Of a DNA stretch of 64,000 nucleotides, positions 47,939 through 55,952 are shown in pieces. Within the stretch, counting starts at the first letter, position 1. Each line of letters begins with the position of its first letter. The notes below the pieces were generated by a model that ran no database searches, was not told the origin of the DNA, and saw only the letters and a list, made by a program, of their open reading frames with translations. Origin of the DNA: Bacillus massiliglaciei (GTDB taxonomy: Bacteria > Bacillota > Bacilli > Bacillales > DSM-1321); assembly GCF_900098925.1 (NCBI RefSeq), contig NZ_LT622358.1, forward strand, positions 537,313 through 601,312, in the 5' to 3' direction. Both the position numbers and the translations under genes were made by a program.

Positions 47939-48508
47939 TTAGAAGATCTTTTTTCGGTCTCTCTCTTCTTTTAAAATTTCTACAGCTTCTCTGAAGCGCA
48001 TAGAATGCACAATTTCCCTTTCTCTCAGAAAGCGGAGAGAATCGTTAACATCAGGGTCATCTGAGATATCAATCAGCCATTGGTAAGTGGCTCTTGCTTT
48101 TTCTTCAGCGGCAATATCCTCGTACAGATCGGCAATAGGATCGCCTTTGGCCTGAATATAACTAGCTGTCCATGGCACACCTGATGCGTTTTGATAAAAG
48201 AGGGCGGAGTCGTGATTCACATAATGATCGCCGAGGCCGGCATCTCTCATCTGCTGCGGCGTGGCATCCTTTGTCAGTTTATACACCATTGTAGCGATCA
48301 TTTCCAAGTGGGCGAATTCCTCAGTCCCGATATCGGTTAAAAGCCCGATTACTTTATCAGGTATGCTGTATCTTTGATTCAAATAGCGCAATGCAGCGGC
48401 CAATTCACCGTCTGCCCCGCCGTATTGTTCCAGCAAATATTTTGCAAGAGTAGGGTTGCACTGGCTTACTTTTACCGGATATTGAAGTTTCTTTTCATAT
48501 AACCACAT
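47939..48508 (-). CDS. cotJC: Spore coat protein CotJC (manganese-catalase-like)
   Basis: A 189-residue spore coat polypeptide of the di-manganese catalase superfamily. Ferritin-like helical core with metal ligands in EFAHLEMIATMVYKL and EEKARATYQWLIDI, and the conserved N-terminus MWLYEKKLQYPVKV. Third gene of cotJABC; 12 bases after cotJB. May detoxify peroxide in the coat; catalase activity is inference from the fold. Confidence 0.93.
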   Translation of the reverse strand: MWLYEKKLQYPVKVSQCNPTLAKYLLEQYGGADGELAAALRYLNQRYSIPDKVIGLLTDIGTEEFAHLEMIATMVYKLTKDATPQQMRDAGLGDHYVNHDSALFYQNASGVPWTASYIQAKGDPIADLYEDIAAEEKARATYQWLIDISDDPDVNDSLRFLREREIVHSMRFREAVEILKEERDRKKIF

Positions 48509-48520
48509 CTCTTTCCCTCC

Positions 48521-48784
48521 TTATACCTGCCATGGCCATGGCGGTTTGCCCCATTCCCATTTATCGAAACCTCCGCTTGCTCCGAAACCAAGTAATGGAC
48601 CGAATTTAGGCTCGAATGCCGCTTTTAATTGCTGGGAGTATTGAGAAAACTGATTGAATTGATTAAGCGCGTCCTGATCGTGCGGATGTGTATGAAGGTA
48701 AAGAGATAATTCTACCAGAACAAAGTCCGCCGCCTGAATTTGTTCAAGGAGCTGGTAGTACTCCGCATCCAGTTTTTTTTTCAT
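48521..48784 (-). CDS. cotJB: Spore coat protein CotJB
   Basis: An 87-residue coat-associated protein matching Cot[38 protein letters not shown] and the C-terminal [11 protein letters not shown]. Starts on the base after the cotJA stop, so it is translationally coupled. Its role is in incorporating CotJC into the coat (family knowledge). Confidence 0.92.
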   Translation of the reverse strand: MKKKLDAEYYQLLEQIQAADFVLVELSLYLHTHPHDQDALNQFNQFSQYSQQLKAAFEPKFGPLLGFGASGGFDKWEWGKPPWPWQV

Positions 48785-49018
48785 TTATGTCTCCCTCTCC
48801 CGATAAGGATTTTCATAAAAGTCATATAAAACCTTCCAAAGAGTCCCAGCCCTTAATGCTTCTTCAGGACTGAATTGTTCAAGGTTTGGCGGCTGAAAAT
48901 TTAAATATAAATTCGGGGGTGTACGATAATATTTTCTGCCAATGGGCGGGCAAGGATCAAAAGGACCACGGAATGGTTTATATGATTTTACATTTGTAAA
49001 ACGTGTTTCATTATCCAA
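48785..49018 (-). CDS. cotJA: Spore coat protein CotJA
   Basis: A 77-residue, Pro-rich coat protein with the CotJA pattern YKPFRGPFDPCPPIGRKYY and FSPEEALRAGTLWKVLYDFY. Start is TTG after GGGAGGGAAG. First gene of the operon and directly downstream of a sigma-E-type promoter (49053-49082). Confidence 0.9.
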   Translation of the reverse strand: MDNETRFTNVKSYKPFRGPFDPCPPIGRKYYRTPPNLYLNFQPPNLEQFSPEEALRAGTLWKVLYDFYENPYRERET

Positions 49019-49052
49019 AATTCTTCCCTCCCTTAAAAGACATTGCCTTTAT

Positions 49053-49082
49053 ATACTTATGGCAGGATGCATCTAATATGAC
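49053..49082 (-). promoter_or_regulatory. Sigma-E-type promoter of cotJABC
   Basis: On the minus strand GTCATATT, 13-14 bases, CATAAGTA: close to the sigma-E consensus (KMATATT / CATACAHT). Position 35-65 bases before the cotJA TTG fits. In B. subtilis cotJABC is transcribed by sigma-E in the mother cell. Confidence 0.75.
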
Positions 49083-49136
49083 AAGAAAACGGTGAATCAG
49101 GCCAAAAGGAGGGAGGATTTTAATCTTCAGAATATA

Positions 49137-49153
49137 TGTTACCTTCCCGTTAT
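49137..49153 (+). promoter_or_regulatory. WalR-type box upstream of yocH
   Basis: TGTTAC-N5-CGTTAT matches the WalR (YycF) direct repeat TGTWAH-N5-TGTWAH with one mismatch. It sits about 115-132 bases before yocH, a known WalR target in B. subtilis. A TGATAGTAT extended -10 lies near 49214-49222. Confidence 0.5.
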
Positions 49154-49268
49154 TTTTCTGTGATGTTTGTCATCTATTCTTTATCGTTTTGTTCTTTGTA
49201 CAGAATGAAACTGTGATAGTATTAACCTCGTTAGCTTAAAGCAAAGCAAACAAGGAGGTAACAAACAT

Positions 49269-50063
49269 ATGAAAAAATCAATCTTATCTTTAGCAGCAGC
49301 GGCTGCACTATCCGGGACAATCGCTTTACCGGCGCAAGCTGAGGATGTTAAAGTGAAAGAGGGAGATACTCTATGGGGGCTATCTCAAAAATATGAAGTA
49401 TCAGTCGATCAGATAAAATCTTGGAATCATTTGTCTTCAGATACAATTCGCACAGGAGAACAGATTCAAATCTCTAAAGAAAAAACCTACATAATTAAGT
49501 CAGGAGATACATTGGGTAAAATAGCAGGAAAATATGGTGTATCAGTAAATGATTTAAAATCATGGAATGGTTTATCTAGCGATTTAATTCACGAAGGAAA
49601 TCAACTTGTTATCCAGCCGGCAGCTGATAAAGTTCAAGGGGCAACTGATCAAGTGAAAGAAACGGCCGCAGCGCAGCCTGTTTCATCTCCTCAGCCTGAA
49701 GAACAATCACAGCCAGAGAAAACAGAGGCCCCAGCGGCTGAAACACCTGTCAAGCCTTCTGAATCTAAAGTTCAAAAAGAAATTACAGTTTCGGCTACTG
49801 CCTATACGGCAAGCTGTGATGGCTGCAGCGGAGTAACGGCTACAGGTCTTGATTTAAAAGCAAATTCTGGACAAAAGGTCATTGCAGTTGATCCATCTGT
49901 TATTCCTTTAGGCTCAAAAGTAGAAGTAGAAGGATATGGAACAGCCATTGCTGGAGATACAGGCAGCGCCATTAAAGGCAATCGAATCGATGTGTTCGTT
50001 CCGAACAAACAAGATGCCGTGAATTGGGGAGTTAAAACCGTAAAAGTAAAAGTCTTGAATTAA
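49269..50063 (+). CDS. yocH: Cell-wall protein with two LysM repeats and a 3D domain, YocH-like
   Basis: Exported 264-residue protein, putative peptidoglycan hydrolase. Signal peptide (1-24, cleavage after QAE region), LysM repeats at about 26-70 (VKVKEGDTLWGLSQKYEVS) and 72-117 (YIIKSGDTLGKIAGKYGVS). A Pro/Glu/Gln-rich linker precedes a C-terminal 3D domain (about 172-264: VSATAYTASC, VIAVDPSVIPLGSKV, AGDTGSAIKGNRIDVF, with the three conserved aspartates). Same neighbour as in B. subtilis (recQ). AAGGAGG precedes the ATG. Confidence 0.93.
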   Translation: MKKSILSLAAAAALSGTIALPAQAEDVKVKEGDTLWGLSQKYEVSVDQIKSWNHLSSDTIRTGEQIQISKEKTYIIKSGDTLGKIAGKYGVSVNDLKSWNGLSSDLIHEGNQLVIQPAADKVQGATDQVKETAAAQPVSSPQPEEQSQPEKTEAPAAETPVKPSESKVQKEITVSATAYTASCDGCSGVTATGLDLKANSGQKVIAVDPSVIPLGSKVEVEGYGTAIAGDTGSAIKGNRIDVFVPNKQDAVNWGVKTVKVKVLN

Positions 50064-50110
50064 TTAATTTCTCACCTTGTGTGTTAAAATAGAATATAGT
50101 TGGAACAAAG

Positions 50111-50138
50111 GCACAGAAACTTACTGTGTCTCTTTTTT
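50111..50138 (+). terminator. Terminator of yocH
   Basis: CACAG-AAACTTA-CTGTG short stem followed by TCTCTTTTTT. Confidence 0.7.
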
Positions 50139-50187
50139 ATTCATAGGCCATTCTTAACGAGCTGTGTTCCATACAAGGAGGATCACT

Positions 50188-52296
50188 TTGTTAGAAAAAC
50201 CACTTCAGTATTTAAAACAATATTTTGGATATGACAAATTCCGTCCCGGACAAGAGGCAATTATCCGAAACTTATTAGAAAAAAGAAATACAGTAGGCAT
50301 TATGCCAACTGGCGGCGGAAAGTCTATTTGCTATCAGATACCAGCCTTGCTTTTCCAGGGGACCACACTGGTCATTTCTCCCTTAATATCCTTGATGAAG
50401 GATCAAGTGGATGCTTTGCATCATCATGGCATAGCATCGACTTACATTAATAGCTCGCTTCCGGAAGCGGAAACAGAACAACGTTTAAACGCGATGCAAA
50501 ATGGAGAATACAGATTAGTATACATAACTCCTGAAAGGCTGGGAAATCAGTCTTTTTTAGGAATATTGAAAGAGATGGATATTTCGCTTGTTGCCATTGA
50601 TGAAGCTCATTGCATGTCTCAGTGGGGGCATGATTTCCGGCCAAATTATCTGCGAATTTTTCCATTCGTCCAAATGATTAAAAGCCAGCCGGTCATTCTT
50701 GCTTTAACGGCTACAGCGACTCCGCGTGTAAAGCTGGATATCTGCTCTCACTTGGAAATAACCGAAGAGAACACCGTTGCGACCGGTTTCTCCAGAGATA
50801 ATCTGTTTTTCTCTATTATAAAGGAAGAAAACAGGGAAACGTTTCTTTCACGGTACTTGGAAAAGAATAAAGAAGAAGCCGGAATCATTTATGCGGCAAC
50901 AAGAAAGACCGTTGATCAGCTTTATACACGGTTGGTTAAATCAGGATACAATGCAGGAAGATATCATGCGGGGATGTCAGAGAAGGAAAGAACGCTTGAA
51001 CAGGAGCGGTTTTTAAAGGATGATACATCCATCATGGTTGCGACTTCAGCATTTGGCATGGGAATTGATAAATCCAATGTTCGTTTTGTGATTCATTATC
51101 AAATCCCAAAAAATATGGAAAATTATTATCAGGAAGCCGGAAGGGCAGGGAGAGACGGGCTTGACAGTGAATGTATCCTGCTGTATTCTTCCCAGGATTT
51201 GCGAGTGCAGCGTTACTTAATTGATCAATCTAATAAGGAAGGGGAGTTACTTGATCAGGAAGTCCGAATGTTAAATATCATGAAGGATTATTGCTTTACA
51301 GAAGGATGCCTGCAGGCGTTCATCTTACGGTATTTCGGAGAAACAGATCCTCAAGACTGCGGGCATTGCGAGAATTGTTCAGATGAACGATCAAGTATAG
51401 ATGCAACAACGGATGCACAAAAAGTATTATCCTGTATAGTCCGCATGGGAGAAAGATTTGGCAGGACATTAGTAAGTCAGGTACTGACAGGCTCGAAGAA
51501 TAAGAAAATAGATGAATTTGGATTTCGGAAGCTCTCAACATATGGGATCCTCTCCAATTGGTCTGCAAAAGAAGCGGCCGATTTTATTGATTTCCTTACT
51601 TCCAGTGCTTTGATTGAATTGGCTGGCGGCCAGTTTCCTGTCTTGAAAATTACACCTGCGGGGAGAGACGTTTTGCTGGGGGCAAAGAAAGTATACCGAA
51701 AGGAACAGCGGGAAATTGAGCAGCGTTCCTTTGACCATTCCTTGTTTGAATCACTTCGCCTGCTCCGAAAAGAGATTGCGAAAAAGGAAAATACCGCACC
51801 ATTTATTATTTTTTCAGATGCAGCACTGAAAGATATGTCTGTGAAACTGCCGGTATCCGATGCTGATTTTCTGAAAGTGAAAGGAGTGGGCGCTCAAAAG
51901 TTTGAAAAATATGGAGCGGTTTTTTTGGAGGCTATACGCAGCTTTGTTCAAGAACAATCCGGCAGTGAGAAGGCGGAACAAGAGAAAAATCATGTTCCTT
52001 CTTATCTTTTGACGTACCAGCTATACCAACATGGAAAAAATACAGAAGAAATTGCCAAGGAACGGGATTTATCAATCGCATCTATAGAAAATCATCTAAT
52101 AAAATGCATGGAAGAGAATAGAGAGATCAGATGGAACGAAATTTTCACAGAGGAAGAATTTGAACTTATCGAGAAAACAGCAGAGGAACTGGGAGAGCAA
52201 GGGTTGAAAGTGCTGAAAGAAGCACTGCCTGAACACCTCACTTACTTTCAAATAAAAGCGGCACTTATGAAAAAAACGGCAAGTGATGGAGCGTAA
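50188..52296 (+). CDS. recQ: ATP-dependent DNA helicase RecQ
   Basis: 3'-5' DNA helicase for recombination and fork repair, 702 aa. Motif 0 FGYDKFRPGQEAII, Walker A PTGGGKSICYQ, DEAH box in AIDEAHCMSQWGHDFRPNY, motif III ALTATATP, motif VI YQEAGRAGRDG. RQC zinc-binding cysteines appear in YCFTEGCLQAFILRYFGE...CGHCENC, then a winged helix, HRDC domain (about 520-590), and a further C-terminal helix-turn-helix (about 615-700). That tail makes it longer than B. subtilis RecQ (YocI, about 590 aa). TTG start at 50188 follows AAGGAGG by 6 bases; the open frame back to 50164 includes the site itself. Confidence 0.94.
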   Translation: MLEKPLQYLKQYFGYDKFRPGQEAIIRNLLEKRNTVGIMPTGGGKSICYQIPALLFQGTTLVISPLISLMKDQVDALHHHGIASTYINSSLPEAETEQRLNAMQNGEYRLVYITPERLGNQSFLGILKEMDISLVAIDEAHCMSQWGHDFRPNYLRIFPFVQMIKSQPVILALTATATPRVKLDICSHLEITEENTVATGFSRDNLFFSIIKEENRETFLSRYLEKNKEEAGIIYAATRKTVDQLYTRLVKSGYNAGRYHAGMSEKERTLEQERFLKDDTSIMVATSAFGMGIDKSNVRFVIHYQIPKNMENYYQEAGRAGRDGLDSECILLYSSQDLRVQRYLIDQSNKEGELLDQEVRMLNIMKDYCFTEGCLQAFILRYFGETDPQDCGHCENCSDERSSIDATTDAQKVLSCIVRMGERFGRTLVSQVLTGSKNKKIDEFGFRKLSTYGILSNWSAKEAADFIDFLTSSALIELAGGQFPVLKITPAGRDVLLGAKKVYRKEQREIEQRSFDHSLFESLRLLRKEIAKKENTAPFIIFSDAALKDMSVKLPVSDADFLKVKGVGAQKFEKYGAVFLEAIRSFVQEQSGSEKAEQEKNHVPSYLLTYQLYQHGKNTEEIAKERDLSIASIENHLIKCMEENREIRWNEIFTEEEFELIEKTAEELGEQGLKVLKEALPEHLTYFQIKAALMKKTASDGA

Positions 52297-52368
52297 TTTT
52301 CTTAAGATCTAAGAAAAGCAAATAGAAAACTGAACACTTGCGTATACTGATGGTAAAGGAGGCTTCTC

Positions 52369-52575
52369 ATGTACTTTGCTAAAAAGAATTCAGAGGAACC
52401 AGAAGTAATCATTGAGAATACGATTGTATACGCATGTGAATCAGATTCCTGCAATGGCTGGATGAGAAAGGAATTCGTCACGGATAACAGAAACTGTCCA
52501 ATGTGCGGAAGTGAACTGTTGGAGGAAACCAGGGAACTGCCGAGAATTCCTGATGAGTATAACTCATTTAAGTAA
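52369..52575 (+). CDS. YdjO-family small zinc-ribbon-like protein (paralogue 1)
   Basis: A 68-residue protein with two cysteine pairs, ACESDSCNGWMRKEF and NCPMCGSEL. This is the pattern of the cold-inducible YdjO family, likely a zinc ribbon. AAAGGAGG precedes the ATG. Function unknown. A second family member lies at 53202-53399; the two share CNGW/CKGW, CPMCGSE/CPLCGSE and similar spacing. Confidence 0.8.
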   Translation: MYFAKKNSEEPEVIIENTIVYACESDSCNGWMRKEFVTDNRNCPMCGSELLEETRELPRIPDEYNSFK

Positions 52576-52599
52576 GGGCGATTTTCGCCCTTTTTTTAT
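52574..52599 (+). terminator. Terminator of the first ydjO-like gene
   Basis: AAGGGCG-ATTTT-CGCCCTT followed by T-run, starting at the stop codon. Confidence 0.85.
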
Positions 52600-52629
52600 A
52601 ATGAAGGCTGTTTGGATTTTTTGGGGGAT

Positions 52630-52658
52630 TTGACAGCTTGTTTAACCTGTGTTATGAT
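52630..52658 (+). promoter_or_regulatory. Near-consensus sigma-A promoter without an obvious gene
   Basis: TTGACA (52630-52635), 17-bp spacer, TATGAT (52653-52658). The -35 element is perfect and the -10 has one mismatch. The next recognisable gene begins more than 540 bases downstream. Confidence 0.75.
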
Positions 52659-52664
52659 TAATTT

Positions 52665-53057
52665 TCAGCATGAGATTTTGTCATGCAGGAGTAATTTATG
52701 GAAGTTCCATTTTTATTAAGAAGACAGCATTCTGTTTAGAATGTTATAGAAGCAAAAAAAGAAATACGCAGTTAATTCACCATAACCCTCAGCTATTTTC
52801 CGTGTACAACTTTCTTCTATCATATTTCAAATCTTTTTTTCAATGATGAACAATGGTTTTAATAAACATGAAACTTTGTAATGGGCTGACCTGATTCTCA
52901 GGGGAGCGGCCGAGGAGCCGCACAGATGAGAGAGAGGAAGGGCTTTCGTTGTTTTAGGTAGAGTCAAGTGATAAATTACTCTCATAACATATTTTCCGGT
53001 AAGCCGAAAAACCGGGACAGAGCTGTCCATAATACGATTTATGGGCGCTTTTTTATC
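52665..53057 (+). ncRNA. Candidate non-coding transcript or long leader upstream of ydjO
   Basis: Runs from the expected start of the 52630 promoter to a terminator-like hairpin CCATAA/TTATGG plus GCGCTTTTTTA at about 53028-53057. It contains a short hairpin (CATGA/TCATG near 52670-52686), a 13-codon ORF and a GC-rich block (GAGCGGCCGAGGAGCCGC near 52905-52922). Also present are GGTAAGCCGAAAAACCGG and GGACAGAGCTGTCC hairpins. It could be the long 5' leader of the cold-inducible ydjO gene or an independent RNA. No known family recognised. Confidence 0.4.
52698..52739 (+). CDS. Possible 13-residue peptide in the leader
   Basis: ATG at 52698 follows GCAGGAG by 7 bases and gives MEVPFLLRRQHSV. 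Well-placed site after a strong promoter, but the ORF is too short to judge; it might be a leader peptide. Confidence 0.3.
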   Translation: MEVPFLLRRQHSV

Positions 53058-53201
53058 TTTTGAAGAAATGTGATATAATAAAGAGTGACGAATACATTCT
53101 TTTATCTGCCTGAAAGCAGTCTTTCACCTTATTTATACATTCAAAAGGTTTTTGAAGAAAAAATTCGCGCGAATCTATTCAAACTGAAGGAGTGGGATGT
53201 A

Positions 53202-53399
53202 TTGTACAGACGAAATAATACGGAAGAACAGCCACCAGTTGAAACAAAGGTGTGGGAATGCTCCTCTGAAGATTGCAAAGGCTGGATTCGGGACAATTTT
53301 ACTAGCAGTGATAAGCCTTCCTGTCCTCTATGCGGAAGTGAAATGAAGGAAGGAACCAGGATGTTGCAGGCGATAAATAATCCAGGTAATCATCAATAA
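53202..53399 (+). CDS. ydjO: Cold-inducible protein YdjO homologue (paralogue 2)
   Basis: A 65-residue protein. YRRNNTEEQPPVETKVWECSSEDCKGWIRDNF and the CPLCGSEMKEGTR segment match B. subtilis YdjO closely; two CxxC-like pairs suggest a zinc ribbon. TTG at 53202 follows AAGGAG by 9 bases; the frame is open back to 53085 but that part does not fit the family. Followed by a terminator shared with the convergent yitT-like gene. Confidence 0.85.
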   Translation: MYRRNNTEEQPPVETKVWECSSEDCKGWIRDNFTSSDKPSCPLCGSEMKEGTRMLQAINNPGNHQ

Positions 53400-53405
53400 T
53401 TTTAT

Positions 53406-53447
53406 ACACTAAAAAACCGGGGCTGAAAAACCTGGTTTTTTTAGTGT
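53406..53447. terminator. Bidirectional terminator between ydjO and the YitT-family gene
   Basis: ACACTAAAAAACC pairs with GGTTTTTTTAGTGT; the right arm overlaps the end of the minus-strand gene. Confidence 0.82.
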
Positions 53448-54349
53448 ATGTCTCTTTTTTTGAAGCGCCCTCCACGTACTTCAGCGATATCTCCTACAGC
53501 CAAAAATGCGGATGGGTCAAAATCTTTCACAATTTGCTTCAATTTCGCTTCTTCCAGCCGATTGATGACACAGAAAATAACTTTTTTATCGTCCCCTGAA
53601 TATGCACCTTCTCCTGATAGGTATGTGACACCCCGGCCAAGCCTGCTGAGAATCGCATCGCCGATTTCTTGGAATTCATCACTAATGATCCAGACGAATT
53701 TCGATTCATCAAGACCTGCAATCACTACATCCATTGTTTTATAAGCTACAAAATAAGCCAATATGGAATACATAGCCCGATCCCAGGAAAATACAAATCC
53801 AGCGCTTCCTAAGATAAATAAGTTGAAAAACATAACGATTTCCCCAACTGAAAAAGGGATTTTTTTACTGGCCAAAATGGCCATAATTTCTGTTCCATCC
53901 AATGAACCTCCGTATCTGATCACAATACCGATGCCGACACCGAGAATCATGCCGCCGAAAATCGAGGCTAACAGAATGTCCTGAGTAAAGGCGGGAACAT
54001 GGTGGAGAAATGAGGTGGTTAAAGAAAGGATAATAATTCCATAAAGGGTAGAAATCGCGAAGGTTTTGCCTATTTGCTTATAGCCAATGAAAAAAAAGGG
54101 CAGATTCAGCAAAAATAAAAAGGCCCCGAGCTTCCAGCCGGTAATATAGGCTAGCATAATGGAAATTCCAGTTATACCGCCGTCAATAACATTATTGGGT
54201 ACAAGGAAGACTTCCAGCCCTACACTCATTAATATAGCTCCAATGGTTATTAAAAGACCTCGCTGGAATATTTGTCTGGTTGTCAGACTTCTATGCTGGG
54301 CTTTTTTGGTTATGATATCAGCTGCCTCCGCTTTCGATAATTCTGTCAT
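53441..54349 (-). CDS. YitT-family membrane protein (DUF2179), YqfU-like
   Basis: A 302-residue membrane protein. Five to six hydrophobic segments make the YitT domain (about 25-220: GLEVFLVPNNVIDGGITGISIML, GTEIMAILASKK). A cytoplasmic DUF2179 domain follows (about 225-295: RGVTYLSGEGAYSGDDKKVIFCVINRLEEAKLKQIV). Transport function is suspected but unproven. ATG at 54349 follows AAAGGAG; a GTG four codons earlier overlaps that site. Transcribed away from yocS. Confidence 0.87.
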   Translation of the reverse strand: MTELSKAEAADIITKKAQHRSLTTRQIFQRGLLITIGAILMSVGLEVFLVPNNVIDGGITGISIMLAYITGWKLGAFLFLLNLPFFFIGYKQIGKTFAISTLYGIIILSLTTSFLHHVPAFTQDILLASIFGGMILGVGIGIVIRYGGSLDGTEIMAILASKKIPFSVGEIVMFFNLFILGSAGFVFSWDRAMYSILAYFVAYKTMDVVIAGLDESKFVWIISDEFQEIGDAILSRLGRGVTYLSGEGAYSGDDKKVIFCVINRLEEAKLKQIVKDFDPSAFLAVGDIAEVRGGRFKKRDIH

Positions 54350-54638
54350 CACTCTGTCCACTCCTTTCCCCTTTCAATTATTATAAACGGTTGTTCATAA
54401 AAAAAGAAGCTGTTAAACGCACTCCGCTGCTTTTTCCTCTCTGGTTATTTCCTGTTTTATTCTGCACCGGATACTGGTCATTTATGTATATAGCCCCGCT
54501 TTTGCAACGGGAAAAAGAGGGGGAAGGAAAGACAGGCGGCTGGAAATATGTCAAAACTGCCAATCTCTTTGTAGGATGTTGCAATTATCTTAAAAAGGTT
54601 TATACTTTTCTTAATTATCAAAAAAAGGCGGGGAAAAT

Positions 54639-55616
54639 ATGAAGAAATTAGCGAAGATCAGTGTGATAGCAGGCAACTCATTTGCTATCTGGGTTATTAT
54701 AGTTGCTGTACTGGCACTTTTAATGCCTGATTGGTTTACATGGATTGCTCCTTACATCAGTATTCTGCTTGGTATCATTATGTTCGGAATGGGGCTTACC
54801 TTATCCCCGGGTGATTTCAAGGCTGTGTTTAAAGAGCCAAAGAGCGTTTTCATAGGAGTAATCTGTCAATTTACAATCATGCCGGGCGTGGCCTATTTGC
54901 TGGCGGTGCTCCTGAATTTGCCGCCTGAGGTTGCTGTCGGAGTCATTTTAGTTGGGTGCTGTCCAGGGGGCACAGCTTCAAATGTCATTGCCTATTTGGC
55001 AAAGGGCAACACGGCATTATCGGTTGCTATTACTTCTGTTTCGACGCTGCTTGCACCTTTTATAACACCGGGGCTGACTTATTTGCTGGCAAGCAAGTGG
55101 CTGCCTGTATCTGGACAGGATATGTTAATGTCTATTTTACAAATTGTTTTGATTCCCATCATTCTCGGTGTGGCAGTCAGGATGATTTTTAAGGAAAAAG
55201 TTCAGGAAAGTACAAAGGTACTTCCATTGATATCAGTAATCACGATTGTAGCGGTAGTAGCAGCAGTGATGTCGTCCAATAAGGAAAAAATTATGGAATC
55301 CGGACTGGCAATTATGGGAGTCGTTATTTTGCATAATTGTCTGGGGCTGTTTCTCGGATTCATGGCTGCCAAAGTATTGAAGCTGAGCTATAAAGATCAA
55401 AAGTCTGTTTCTATTGAAGTGGGGATGCAGAACTCAGGGCTGGGAGCAGCTCTGGCCAGTGTTCATTTTTCTCCGCTGGCTGCTGTGCCAAGCGCCATTT
55501 TCAGCGTATGGCATAATATTTCCGGCCCTATTCTGGCTACCTATTGGTCCAAAAAGGCCGAAGAAAAAGAACAAGAAACCCAGCGGGAAAATATCGGCGA
55601 AGTTGAGATGAAGTAA
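54639..55616 (+). CDS. yocS: Bile acid:sodium symporter-family transporter, YocS-like
   Basis: A 325-residue membrane protein of the BASS family, with about ten hydrophobic segments. Diagnostic pieces: GMGLTLSPGDFKAVFKEPKSV, VGCCPGGTASNVIAYLAKGNTALSVAITSVSTLLAP (Na+ site region) and VGMQNSGLGAALASVHFSPLAAVPSAIFSVWHNISGP. Soil bacteria use such carriers for organic anions such as pantoate or keto acids; substrate here is unknown. Length matches B. subtilis YocS. Its stop codon abuts a small Cys-rich ORF. Confidence 0.9.
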   Translation: MKKLAKISVIAGNSFAIWVIIVAVLALLMPDWFTWIAPYISILLGIIMFGMGLTLSPGDFKAVFKEPKSVFIGVICQFTIMPGVAYLLAVLLNLPPEVAVGVILVGCCPGGTASNVIAYLAKGNTALSVAITSVSTLLAPFITPGLTYLLASKWLPVSGQDMLMSILQIVLIPIILGVAVRMIFKEKVQESTKVLPLISVITIVAVVAAVMSSNKEKIMESGLAIMGVVILHNCLGLFLGFMAAKVLKLSYKDQKSVSIEVGMQNSGLGAALASVHFSPLAAVPSAIFSVWHNISGPILATYWSKKAEEKEQETQRENIGEVEMK

Positions 55617-55793
55617 GTGAAACACTATCATTGCTGTGCTACCTGTCAACATTTTCAAGCTTTAAAGACTGATTCGGGAATGCGCTATCTGTGCAGGAGA
55701 CTAGGTTTTGAAACGAAAACAACATATCAATTTAACTGCTGGATACCGACTGATAAAGTGAAAAATTTAATAGAAAAAGACAGGAAAAAGTAA
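55617..55793 (+). CDS. Small Cys-rich ORF directly behind yocS
   Basis: GTG on the base after the yocS stop opens a 58-residue frame: HYHCCATCQHFQALKTDSG, then YLCRRLGFETKTTYQFNCW and a Lys-rich tail. Five cysteines (CCATC, LC, NCW) suggest metal binding. It ends right before a strong terminator that otherwise would belong to yocS, which supports it as the second gene of the operon. The ribosome site is weak (GAGATGAAG); coupling to yocS is likely. Not recognised. Confidence 0.62.
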   Translation: MKHYHCCATCQHFQALKTDSGMRYLCRRLGFETKTTYQFNCWIPTDKVKNLIEKDRKK

Positions 55794-55823
55794 ATGCAGG
55801 GGAACCTCTCCCTGCATTTTTTT
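55794..55823 (+). terminator. Terminator of yocS operon
   Basis: ATGCAGGG-GAACCTCT-CCCTGCAT followed by T7. Confidence 0.9.
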
Positions 55824-55952
55824 GCTGCCTATTTTTTGACTTTCTTATATACCGTTACAATCCTGACAATACGGGTAAAGTAAAAAAATAAGGCGGTTTC
55901 ATGAAACAGGTGGACATACTAAATAAGAGGTTTTAGTTGAGGAGGAAGTAAA

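Noticed and set aside
52827-53030. Minus-strand frame of 67 codons in the orphan region
   Set aside because: No ribosome binding site at a sensible start and no family resemblance; the region is better explained as RNA structure on the plus strand.
54391-54642. Open frame of 83 codons upstream of yocS
   Set aside because: TTG start without a ribosome binding site, improbable composition, and it overlaps the yocS start; most likely a chance frame.
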